DNA from: Candidatus Poribacteria bacterium
GTDB lineage: Bacteria > Poribacteria > WGA-4E > WGA-3G
Assembly (NCBI GenBank): GCA_022824265.1
Contig: JAJEAG010000024.1
Location: forward strand, 91,521 to 155,520
Length of the DNA: 64,000 nt
Reading direction: 5' to 3'
Part shown: in pieces, positions 40,503 through 49,953 of the stretch
Position numbering within the stretch: position 1 is the first letter of the stretch
Layout of the letters: each line of letters begins with the position of its first letter
The notes under the pieces: model-generated
What the model was told of the DNA's origin: nothing
Seen by the model: the letters and a program-made list of their open reading frames with translations, nothing else
Databases searched by the model: none
Translations under genes and position numbers: made by a program

Positions 40503-40620
40503 GTTGTCTGAACCAGAATTTACAGAATAAGAGATCGCGATTCGGAGAGTGGTTCTACAAAGGAAACCTTAATATTAATGATAATAGGATTTGGAAAACT
40601 GAATGGCTCTGTAATAATTT
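40503..40620 (+). repeat. Dispersed repeat B, copy 2
   Basis: Matches the reverse complement of 23962-24082. Confidence 0.75.
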
Positions 40621-40813
40621 CTCCCTCCTTGAATATTTCTGTATTCTATGCTATACTAAAACCATAACCAATCATCACCATACAACAGAAACATACTCAT
40701 CGTAGTCAAAACCAGATAGTCCGCCAATCTATCAGCGCATAATCTATGTGCAATACCGATTTACCAGCCAAATCAAATATCTACTTTGTACGACAATTAT
40801 CAGGAGATTTACA

Positions 40814-43132
40814 ATGGACATACAAACAGATGAAATACTACAAAAGACAGGTGAAACAGCCCTAAAGAATTCAGTCGTCCAATTGTTTTGGTATAACCCA
40901 GAAAAGAAAACATCTACTCACCGTGGCACAGGGTTCTTTGTTGAACGTGACTTGGTCGTAACTAATTTCCATTGTGTCGCAGGTGCAACATCCATGTTTG
41001 CAAAACTTGTCAGTAGGGACGCTGAATTCCCTGTTGAAGGTGTGGTTGCGGCAGATTTAGAAAATGATCTTGCCATATTAAAGGTCACTGGTAAATGCAA
41101 ACCACTGCCAATCGCTGATAGCGATAATATCAAAGTTGACGATACTGTTGTTGCTATAGGGTATTCCAGTGAAGAAAAATGTGATATAACAAGTGTCAGA
41201 ATTCAAGACATCAGAGATTCTATCAATAAATTCCAAATAAAAGAACCGTTTAAACGCGGACATAGTGGAGGTCCGTTACTCAACAGTTCAGGAGAGGTAA
41301 TAGGAATCGCAGTTGCAGTGTATGCAAACGTACTATTTTTTATGGGTGCTTCAACTATATCACAAGGTTTTGCAATTCCTGCAAACATCTTATCAGACTT
41401 ACTGGAAAATAGGGAAAATGTAGTTCCGTTAGAAGAATGGCAAGAACAACCACAAATACAAGGTTACATCCAAAGTTTTCAAGGTCAGCAAAAATTGGCA
41501 CAGGGCAAACATACGGAAGCAAAAAAATGTTTTGACGAAGCAATTGAATTAAATCCCGATTTGTATGATGTATACCTCAATAGATCTCTTATTCATATAA
41601 CATTAAATGAACCTGAACAGGCAATTAACGATTGTAATACTGCCATCAGACTCAATCCTAATCTTATTGAAGCTTATGTCAACAGAGGAGCTGCAAACTT
41701 ATTCATAGATAAATACGAAGAAACAATCGCAGACTGTGACTATATTCTAAAACATAATCCAAATTCGGTTCAGGCTTATATCATAAGGGCAACCGCACAT
41801 ATACATTTAGATGATAATAAGGAAGCAGAGAACGACTATGGTAAAGCAATACAAATCAACCCAGATGCTATGGAAATCTATCTATCACGCGCAAGTGTCA
41901 GATATGAACAACAAGATTACGCTGGTGCAATTGAGGATTTTGATAAATTAATCAACGACGCTACGGAATTGAGTACGGTTTTCGGTGTCCATACAAGTCG
42001 TGGAAATGCAAAATATGAACTTGGTGATTATGAAGGTGCACTTGAAGATTATGAAATAGTCGTTAAGGAAAATCCAAAGGATCATGGAGCGTATGCTAAT
42101 CGTGCGTATGCAAAATATGGGATCGGTTTGTCAATAGCAAATAAGGGTGATAAAGCAGATTCCCGCAAGTATTACAAGGAAGCGATTGAAGACTTTGATG
42201 TTTACTTAAAATTTCACCCAGAAAATCATTCAGCTGTCAAAACTCGCGCACACACGAAGTACCGACTGGGTAGGATAAATGCTGATCTGGGTAAAAAGGT
42301 AAATTCACGCGCATTTTATCGAGAAGCAATTGAAGATTACAATGCAGCTGTTGCAACTGGTCCAAAATGTGTTGATTCTTATTATTATCGGGCACTTGCT
42401 AACCGATATTTGAAAGAATACGAAGATGCAATCACAGACTTTGAGAAAGTTACTGAACTGAATGCAAAACATTTTAACGGATATTTCCAACGTGGACTTG
42501 TAAAACGGTATTATGGTAAAACAAAAGCGGATCAAGGTGATACTGAGGGAGCAATCAAGTTATATCAACAGGCTATTGATGATTATACTGAAGGTATCAA
42601 ATTAAAACCGAAAGATCATACTTCTTTCAACAATCGTGCTTTTGCGAAGTATTATCTTGGAAATATGCATACCAAACAAGGAAATATGTCTGATGTCAAA
42701 AGTCACTATCAAAGTGCAATCAAAGATTATACCGAAGCAATCAGACTACTTCCTACATACTCCTTAGCCATTGAAAATAGAGCCTTAATCCATTATAAAT
42801 TGGGACAAATGGAATTTGAAGAAGGCAATGAAGTAACTGCCAGAGAGCACTTTCAAGCCACTATAACCGACTGTGATGAACACATCCGTATAAATACAAA
42901 AAAACCAAGTGCTACTGTCTACCATAGGCGTGGTACAGCAAATGCTGCAATAGGTAATTACGAAAATTCAATCAAAGATTACAACCAAGTTTTACGAATT
43001 AAGCCAAATCACGCCCGTGCATACTATGACCGTGGTATAGCATACAAACACATTGGAATAACTGATGAATCAACAGCAGACATCAACAAAGCAAAAGAAT
43101 TAGACCCCGATATTGAAAACAAGACTGATTAA
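40814..43132 (+). CDS. Trypsin-like (S1C-type) serine protease with C-terminal TPR repeats
   Basis: Catalytic triad context: TNFHCV, DLENDLAILKV, RGHSGGPLLN; multiple TPRs ('AIEDYNAAVATGPKCVDSYYYRALANRYLKEYEDAI'). Confidence 0.88.
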   Translation: MDIQTDEILQKTGETALKNSVVQLFWYNPEKKTSTHRGTGFFVERDLVVTNFHCVAGATSMFAKLVSRDAEFPVEGVVAADLENDLAILKVTGKCKPLPIADSDNIKVDDTVVAIGYSSEEKCDITSVRIQDIRDSINKFQIKEPFKRGHSGGPLLNSSGEVIGIAVAVYANVLFFMGASTISQGFAIPANILSDLLENRENVVPLEEWQEQPQIQGYIQSFQGQQKLAQGKHTEAKKCFDEAIELNPDLYDVYLNRSLIHITLNEPEQAINDCNTAIRLNPNLIEAYVNRGAANLFIDKYEETIADCDYILKHNPNSVQAYIIRATAHIHLDDNKEAENDYGKAIQINPDAMEIYLSRASVRYEQQDYAGAIEDFDKLINDATELSTVFGVHTSRGNAKYELGDYEGALEDYEIVVKENPKDHGAYANRAYAKYGIGLSIANKGDKADSRKYYKEAIEDFDVYLKFHPENHSAVKTRAHTKYRLGRINADLGKKVNSRAFYREAIEDYNAAVATGPKCVDSYYYRALANRYLKEYEDAITDFEKVTELNAKHFNGYFQRGLVKRYYGKTKADQGDTEGAIKLYQQAIDDYTEGIKLKPKDHTSFNNRAFAKYYLGNMHTKQGNMSDVKSHYQSAIKDYTEAIRLLPTYSLAIENRALIHYKLGQMEFEEGNEVTAREHFQATITDCDEHIRINTKKPSATVYHRRGTANAAIGNYENSIKDYNQVLRIKPNHARAYYDRGIAYKHIGITDESTADINKAKELDPDIENKTD

Positions 43133-43334
43133 TTTGGATTTTACACAGGCGTCTACCACAGTATACGCATAGGTTAGATCGTAGGGACGGGTCTACCCGC
43201 TCGTATTCAAGGTATTTACTATTGAGATGTGCTGTGCGGAATCTTCATCAAACCCAAAGCAGACACATATCTGTTTTGACTTCTTGTCCGTAAACCCAAT
43301 CTACTCCAATTGCGTTCCTCTTATCGTAACAACA

Positions 43335-45656
43335 ATGAAACATTACACGTTCCTTTCCATTCTCATCTTTATCCAATTACTATCTGGTTTGATACACACA
43401 AATGCTCAAACACAGAATGGTTATATCCGTTTTGATTGTCCTGATGTTCCACCCCCAATGTTTCAGTTCGACTTAAACAGGGAACTGATTAAACATATTA
43501 CAACAGATGGTATATTTACTGGAATTGATAATCTATTTATCCACACTTACGATAAAGTAGATGGTATTTATGAGAATTTAGTTGAATATTATAGTCAGGT
43601 CATAAATCAAAAAGGATGGGTAAGTTACGATGAAGATGATAACAAACTGGTATCAATTATTATCAGTTCTAACCCAGATAGTGATTCTGTTGAAGGAATC
43701 TTAGTCATTGTTAATAGTAGATTCGTAGTTCATTTGCTAAATATCGTAGGAAATATACCACAACAACAGATAGGCACAATATTAGCAAACTTAAACATAC
43801 TCGGTATATGGATACCTGAATTAAAATCACTTGGACAACCTATAGATACAACAACGAACCAACCAGAACCAATTATTGTTAAACAAGAGGAAATACTCCT
43901 TGATAGAAAATCACCTACTATACTTCGGACAATTGAGGACTCTCCAATATCCACTGCAAGGTTTTCCAAGACTATAGTTGAATCTCTTAATGGAAATTGG
44001 TCATACAATGCACTTCCAATACAAAAAATTGAAGTTAACTCTCATACAACAAGTAAAAACTCATCACAAAAAATGGCTTTAGATACAATAAGAGATGTAC
44101 TGTACGATAGTATAAACTCTCCAGAAGGTCCAGAAGACTTTAATGTAATTTTGGATAGATTGATAGATTCTAATGTATCAGAATATATCAAGAAAGTAAC
44201 AGTCAATACAGATGAACAATTGATTAAAATCAATTTAGAAGATATTCAAAATAAAAAAGAAATTCAAAATATACTCTCAAAACAGTTTCATACAAGTGAA
44301 GCACATCCATTACATGAGATACATGTCAAAGGTCTAAAGAAAATTCAACCAAATATAATTAAGTCTACACTTGAAGATGGACCAACTGAGATTGTAAATG
44401 CAACAGAACATATATCTAACACGATACCAGAACTTGATATTGTGGAACTTGATATTGAAAAGTTCGGTCAACAACGAATTGCAAAAATCACTATTCAGGA
44501 AAAACCATTGCAAGTCACCTCTTATACAACAGCAATGCCAAGAATTGGGTTAAATCGTGTAACAGGTTGGGAACTTGGAGCGCGCGTAGAAACTGGTTTC
44601 CGTCCAAAGCAAAATACAAACTACTCACCGTTTGCCTATGGATGGAATTCTAACCTGCAAATTACTGAAAACAATACCAATCTATACGCACAAGTTGGTT
44701 ATGGATTTGGCAATAACCAACCTTATTATCAGTTCGGTGGCAACTATTTCTGGAGTGAGAGAGAACTATGGAAAATCGGTTTTTCTGCCCAATATCAACA
44801 CGCATTTTCAACATTAAGCACAGATTTGCATACCGGATTTGACGAAAGCAATTCTATATTCTTCCGTCTGCTTGGTGTGCCAGATCATCAAGATTACTAT
44901 TTGAGAAAAGGATCAGAAGTTTCTGTTCTCTGGTTTACCAACAGATCAGACAGTTTGAAATTATCACTGTTATGGGAAACACATGAGAGTCTGGATAAAT
45001 CAACTGATTGGCATTTTTTCAATATGAGATCTAACAGTAAAATGCGTGAAAACCTAACAATCACTCCATCACAACTTCGCAGCGTATACTTAAAGACTGA
45101 CTTCAACAATAGACAAAATCATCTTGGTTGGCACAATACATTCATAATCGAACATAGTAACCCATCCTTTGGATCAGACTTCAATTGGACGCGAACGCAG
45201 GCACATTTTAGATATGCGTTACCTATTGGGAGAAACCAGTTCCGTAGTAGATTCGTCTTGAGTACTGCATTGGGTAAGTATACTGAGAATCAGGAAGGAC
45301 CAGCACTCCTACCAACACAAAGGCAGTTTATATTAGGTGGGATTGGAACACTCAACGGATATCCTCAAAATACATTTTTTGGCGATGAAGGATACCTAAT
45401 GAATGTAGAATTACTTTTAGGAATACCAAAGATTATTGAAATCAATATACTAAAAAATTTCCATACAGTATTACTTTTTGATATTGGACAAGTGTGGAAT
45501 GAATACCGTACTGGATGGAATTTTGAACCAAAAGCCAGTGCTGGCATTGGTGTACAAGTATCATCTGATGTTGATATCTTACGATTCAACATCGCTAAAG
45601 CATTATATTCAAAACAGGACATACAGTATAATTTAATGATATATTATAGTTTTTAG
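43335..45656 (+). CDS. Outer-membrane POTRA/beta-barrel (Omp85/BamA-like) protein with extra N-terminal domain
   Basis: Signal peptide at MKHYTFLSILIFIQ; POTRA-like 'HEIHVKGLKKIQPNIIKSTLEDG'; barrel-like repeats; terminal aromatic 'IYYSF'. Confidence 0.75.
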   Translation: MKHYTFLSILIFIQLLSGLIHTNAQTQNGYIRFDCPDVPPPMFQFDLNRELIKHITTDGIFTGIDNLFIHTYDKVDGIYENLVEYYSQVINQKGWVSYDEDDNKLVSIIISSNPDSDSVEGILVIVNSRFVVHLLNIVGNIPQQQIGTILANLNILGIWIPELKSLGQPIDTTTNQPEPIIVKQEEILLDRKSPTILRTIEDSPISTARFSKTIVESLNGNWSYNALPIQKIEVNSHTTSKNSSQKMALDTIRDVLYDSINSPEGPEDFNVILDRLIDSNVSEYIKKVTVNTDEQLIKINLEDIQNKKEIQNILSKQFHTSEAHPLHEIHVKGLKKIQPNIIKSTLEDGPTEIVNATEHISNTIPELDIVELDIEKFGQQRIAKITIQEKPLQVTSYTTAMPRIGLNRVTGWELGARVETGFRPKQNTNYSPFAYGWNSNLQITENNTNLYAQVGYGFGNNQPYYQFGGNYFWSERELWKIGFSAQYQHAFSTLSTDLHTGFDESNSIFFRLLGVPDHQDYYLRKGSEVSVLWFTNRSDSLKLSLLWETHESLDKSTDWHFFNMRSNSKMRENLTITPSQLRSVYLKTDFNNRQNHLGWHNTFIIEHSNPSFGSDFNWTRTQAHFRYALPIGRNQFRSRFVLSTALGKYTENQEGPALLPTQRQFILGGIGTLNGYPQNTFFGDEGYLMNVELLLGIPKIIEINILKNFHTVLLFDIGQVWNEYRTGWNFEPKASAGIGVQVSSDVDILRFNIAKALYSKQDIQYNLMIYYSF

Positions 45657-45719
45657 ATTCCTTATTCAAATAATGACTTATATTTTATCAATAAATTACT
45701 AATATGGGGATAATGACGA

Positions 45720-46826
45720 ATGAAAACCAACAAAAGCAAAATTTCATTTCTTGTCTCATTAGGCATACATATTGTATTGATTTTGGCTATATCACCATTT
45801 ATTGTAAAGAATCTCTATGAAACTGAAAATAACTTATCGCTATCAATATTTAAAGTAGAAACCAAAGAACCAGTGAAAAAACGTAAAATGCTTGAACATC
45901 AGTCTGTCAAACCTAAAATCAGAACTGCAAGTGGTTCTCCATCCCTATCGCAGGCAGCTCCAAAATACGCACCTGAAATGAACCCTCCAAAAGCACAATT
46001 ATTTGAAGAAATTGCACCAGAAATAGTCACTTTTGCGGATATTCCGACAACAGATTCGTATTCCTTACCCAATTCAAGCTTCGGGAAGGATAATGATGCA
46101 GCGGGACCTGTTGTTATTCCTGAATTTCGTGGTTCTGGTGGAGATAAAACAGGTATAGGACGTGGTGGGTCAGGAACAGGTAAAGGTGGAGGATTCGGTA
46201 AAGGTTTAGTAGGTGTGGCAGACGTTGAAGGTCTTGGTTCTATAGGTGATGATTTTGGAAAAACAGATCTTGGAACTTTCATATCTGATGTAATGCCCGG
46301 ACACGGTTTTGTCGGTCAGTTATACGTACCTGGCAGCACTATTCGTCAAATGCCTGATTTCAAGAGGTTGAAACCGATCTACACCTTTGCGACGGCAAAT
46401 ATAGATGTACCTAAAAGAAATTTCACACAAGGATTTCCTACGCCAGATAAACAGGAAGTTTTAGAAAATTTCGCGATATTATTTCGAGCTAAATTGGCAA
46501 TAAATAAACCCGGTATCTATGAGTTTACGCTAAATTCTGATGACGGATCAAAGTTATATATTAACGATAAATTGGTTGTAGATAACGATGGTGTTCATGC
46601 CACGATCAGTAGAAGATCTCATATTAGACTAAACGCCGGTTTTCATCCAATTGAGATACATTATTTTCAAGGACCAAGGCATGCAATTGCCTTACAATTG
46701 TTCTATAAACCTCCTAATGGTTCCAGACGTATTGTGCCACCTTCAGTAATTTTCCATCCAGGCGATCCTGATGTGCCTGATGCACTAAAAAAGATAAAAC
46801 AACGATTAAAAAATACCTCCAAGTAA
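45720..46826 (+). CDS. TonB-like N-terminus, Gly-rich linker and PA14-like domain protein
   Basis: 'SFLVSLGIHIVLILAISPFIV' anchor; GGSGTGKGGGFGKG; 'INKPGIYEFTLNSDDGSKLYINDKLVVDNDGVH' is PA14-like. Confidence 0.75.
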   Translation: MKTNKSKISFLVSLGIHIVLILAISPFIVKNLYETENNLSLSIFKVETKEPVKKRKMLEHQSVKPKIRTASGSPSLSQAAPKYAPEMNPPKAQLFEEIAPEIVTFADIPTTDSYSLPNSSFGKDNDAAGPVVIPEFRGSGGDKTGIGRGGSGTGKGGGFGKGLVGVADVEGLGSIGDDFGKTDLGTFISDVMPGHGFVGQLYVPGSTIRQMPDFKRLKPIYTFATANIDVPKRNFTQGFPTPDKQEVLENFAILFRAKLAINKPGIYEFTLNSDDGSKLYINDKLVVDNDGVHATISRRSHIRLNAGFHPIEIHYFQGPRHAIALQLFYKPPNGSRRIVPPSVIFHPGDPDVPDALKKIKQRLKNTSK

Positions 46827-46847
46827 TAGAATAAGATACTTGATAAA

Positions 46848-49199
46848 ATGAAATATACGATCATTATATTATGCATTTTACTTTTATGTTTACCTGTATC
46901 TGCACAGGAAAACACTGGAAGAGTAAACTTCAAGTGGTATAATTCCCCTTCACCAGAATATGAACTTGATTTGGATCAGAGGACCATTACAGATTTATTG
47001 GAAGAACCAAGTGCCGACATCCTCTCATTATATAGAACTGTAAACAATATATATTTAGGTAGCTATCACAGACAAGGATTGAATTATGAACAAATGCTTA
47101 CATATTACAAAAATAGACTCAAAGCACGGGGATGGAACATATATCAAAAAAACGAATCTCTAATCATTTTTACTCTCAGACTAAAGAATTATGTCGTAGG
47201 AATCTTTGTTATTGTACATAGTGGAAATGATGTCTTCTTGATAAACATATTAGGTAAAATCACACCTAAACGAGTTACAGATCTATTAAGAAATGTTAAT
47301 CTACTCGGTATTGACATACCTCAACTAAATAAACTCACACAGCTACCTGAATCAGTAATCGCACCTCAATCTGAAACTAAAGAAAATTCAATCACGCCAA
47401 AAAGTGATACTGTTCCTGACATTGATGAATCAGACTTTGCACTACCTATATCCACATGGTTGTACGAAGGACTTCCTATAGACGATTTCATTGTACGCAA
47501 TACAAAGGGTAATGAGATAGATACGATATTCAAGTTTCTTGAAAAAGGTTCAGGTGACATAGAATATGTACTACCACTGATTAACAATTCACTGAATGTA
47601 GACAGAAAAATCACACTAAAAATGACAGAAGAGCAAGGTAACAACATCGCTGTCCTTAATGTAGAGAATCGTAAAAGGACAAAGTCAAAGTCAATATCCG
47701 TACTCAGGTCTCTAACAATAACAAGTGCAGGTGCAAGTAGAAAGATAAAATCTTCCACGACTAAACTTGATATTGATGATTTATTTCCTCAGGCAGCGAC
47801 CCGATTCAGGGCAGGGGATGCACCTATTCATGAGTTACGTATTGAAGGAAATCAGAAGATACATGAGGATGACATACGACAGACACTGAATAACGGTTCA
47901 GAGAACATTGAACGTGCATTGACAACACTTTTTAAAGTAATGCCCTATTTTAAGGAGATAAAACTCCAAGTCAATGAAGAAAATTTCAGTCGTGTAGCAA
48001 CAATTACTGTATCTGAAAAAGTACTCTCTTCAACCACATATCTCGGTTTACGTCCTCCGCTATTTCTCGGATTTAATAGGGTTAATGATTGGGAATTTGG
48101 CACTGGATTTCAAACAGGTAAACCAACAACTGTTGGTCCGTTATGGATATGGGAAGTGAAAGATACACTTGACACTCAGACCTATAATCTATATGGGAAA
48201 ATAAGTTACACGCTTGGAAATCCACACTATCATTATGATGCTGGAGGAAGAATTAACTGGGGTAAACCATATTTTTGGCATTTCGGATTGACTGCAAATA
48301 TTTACCGACAGACTGATACAGTTGCACCAGAACTATTTTTGGATTACAATGAGAGCATATCAGATATTCGAAATATATTAGGTTATACTGACCTGCATAA
48401 TTATTATTTAAGAGAAGGTTTTGCCATTGGTTTACGATGGAGTCCTATGTTACCAACTCACACTTTCAAACTTGGTTTTAATGCCGAATCACATGAAAGT
48501 CTACAAAAAAGCACTGATTGGCAAATGCTGCAATGGGCATTCCCTGATATGAAATCAAGGAACAATCCTATCATAGACCAAGGAAAGATGCACAGTCTAT
48601 CTTTTCAATATGATTTCAATACACGAGCAGATTATCTTGGATGGCATAATACCTTACTTGTTGAACATAGTAATACATCTTTAGGTTCAGATTTTGATTT
48701 CACTCGTGCTCAATTACACCTACGTTATGCTTTTCCTTTAGACAATAACAGTGTTAGAACTCGATTTCTCTTTGGTTTCTCAGACAAATCTTTACCGATA
48801 CAAAGACAGTTAGCAATCAGTGGTTTAGGCGGATTGAGAGGTTATTCCTTATATGTTCCGGTAGACGAAGCTGAAAAAGAAGCATCCAAAAAACCTTGGT
48901 ATGGATATTCACAATATGCATTTATGGGAGACCGGGGGTTTTTACTTAACATAGAATTTCATTATCGCTTGAAAAATCTGACAAGTTTAAGTTTCTTTGA
49001 GTATACATATCTTATATTCTTCATTGACGAAGGACAAATATGGAATGTTTCAGACAGCGCATTCACCTTTGATCCAAAAGCGGATGTGGGGGTCGGTTTT
49101 CAGTTAGGTGAGGCTGGTCAAATCAGATTCAATGTTGCCAAAACATTAGATTCCTGGGAAGGTTACCATTTATCCTTTAGTTGGTATCATGGATTTTAG
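46848..49199 (+). CDS. Second outer-membrane POTRA/beta-barrel protein, paralog of 43335..45656
   Basis: Signal peptide; 'HELRIEGNQKIHEDDIRQTLNNGSENI' POTRA; 'FLGFNRVNDWEFGTGFQTG'; terminal 'SWYHGF'. Confidence 0.75.
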   Translation: MKYTIIILCILLLCLPVSAQENTGRVNFKWYNSPSPEYELDLDQRTITDLLEEPSADILSLYRTVNNIYLGSYHRQGLNYEQMLTYYKNRLKARGWNIYQKNESLIIFTLRLKNYVVGIFVIVHSGNDVFLINILGKITPKRVTDLLRNVNLLGIDIPQLNKLTQLPESVIAPQSETKENSITPKSDTVPDIDESDFALPISTWLYEGLPIDDFIVRNTKGNEIDTIFKFLEKGSGDIEYVLPLINNSLNVDRKITLKMTEEQGNNIAVLNVENRKRTKSKSISVLRSLTITSAGASRKIKSSTTKLDIDDLFPQAATRFRAGDAPIHELRIEGNQKIHEDDIRQTLNNGSENIERALTTLFKVMPYFKEIKLQVNEENFSRVATITVSEKVLSSTTYLGLRPPLFLGFNRVNDWEFGTGFQTGKPTTVGPLWIWEVKDTLDTQTYNLYGKISYTLGNPHYHYDAGGRINWGKPYFWHFGLTANIYRQTDTVAPELFLDYNESISDIRNILGYTDLHNYYLREGFAIGLRWSPMLPTHTFKLGFNAESHESLQKSTDWQMLQWAFPDMKSRNNPIIDQGKMHSLSFQYDFNTRADYLGWHNTLLVEHSNTSLGSDFDFTRAQLHLRYAFPLDNNSVRTRFLFGFSDKSLPIQRQLAISGLGGLRGYSLYVPVDEAEKEASKKPWYGYSQYAFMGDRGFLLNIEFHYRLKNLTSLSFFEYTYLIFFIDEGQIWNVSDSAFTFDPKADVGVGFQLGEAGQIRFNVAKTLDSWEGYHLSFSWYHGF

Positions 49200-49207
49200 T
49201 GAATTAT

Positions 49208-49939
49208 ATGCGTATTCTTATATCAATAATCATCTGTATTACTATATTCATACCGAATGTGTCTCAGAATTCGGATGCATTTCTTGAATATGATTTCACC
49301 TTTGTTCGCCTACAATATTCTGGCAGGCTCACACAACTAAGTAATTGGCGTGTCGACTGGCCCGCTTCGGACCGCAATTTTATTTATCAACTCAAAAAGC
49401 AGACGAGTATTGATGTCGCTCCAGATAGCATTAGAATATCTGTTGGATCAGAGGATTTATTCAATTATCCTTTTGCTTACATTCTTGAAGTTGGTAGCAT
49501 GCGATTGAATAAAGCAGAAGCAAAGAATTTGCGAGAATATCTACTCCGTGGTGGGTTTATCTTTGTTGACGATTTCCATGGTGGATTAGAATGGGATAGG
49601 TTTTATTCTGAACTAAAAAAGATATTTCCAAATCGTGAACCTATAGATATTCCTGTAGATCATCATATTTTTAATTGTTTCTATAAAATCGAAAAACTAA
49701 TTCAGATACCCGGTTTGCGGGCGTTATATAGTGGTAGAACTTATGAACGTTTCGATGGACATCCTGCTCGGTATCTTGGAATGTTTGACGATAAAGGTCG
49801 AATCATGATGTTGATATGTTTCAATTCTGATCTTGGTGATGCTTGGGAACATGCTGCAGAGGCATCATATCCACGTGAGTATTCCAATATTGCCTTGAAA
49901 ATCGGTATCAATGCAGTCATCTATTCCTTGACGCATTAA
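49208..49939 (+). CDS. DUF4159-domain protein, secreted
   Basis: 'LEYDFTFVRLQYSG', 'LREYLLRGGFIFVDDFHGGLEWDRFY', 'ALKIGINAVIYSLTH'. Confidence 0.82.
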   Translation: MRILISIIICITIFIPNVSQNSDAFLEYDFTFVRLQYSGRLTQLSNWRVDWPASDRNFIYQLKKQTSIDVAPDSIRISVGSEDLFNYPFAYILEVGSMRLNKAEAKNLREYLLRGGFIFVDDFHGGLEWDRFYSELKKIFPNREPIDIPVDHHIFNCFYKIEKLIQIPGLRALYSGRTYERFDGHPARYLGMFDDKGRIMMLICFNSDLGDAWEHAAEASYPREYSNIALKIGINAVIYSLTH

Positions 49940-49953
49940 TGTAAATTAAACAA

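Noticed and set aside
45899-46282. 127-aa proline-rich minus-strand ORF
   Set aside because: It is the antisense of the glycine-rich linker of the PA14 protein; the proline richness follows from that.
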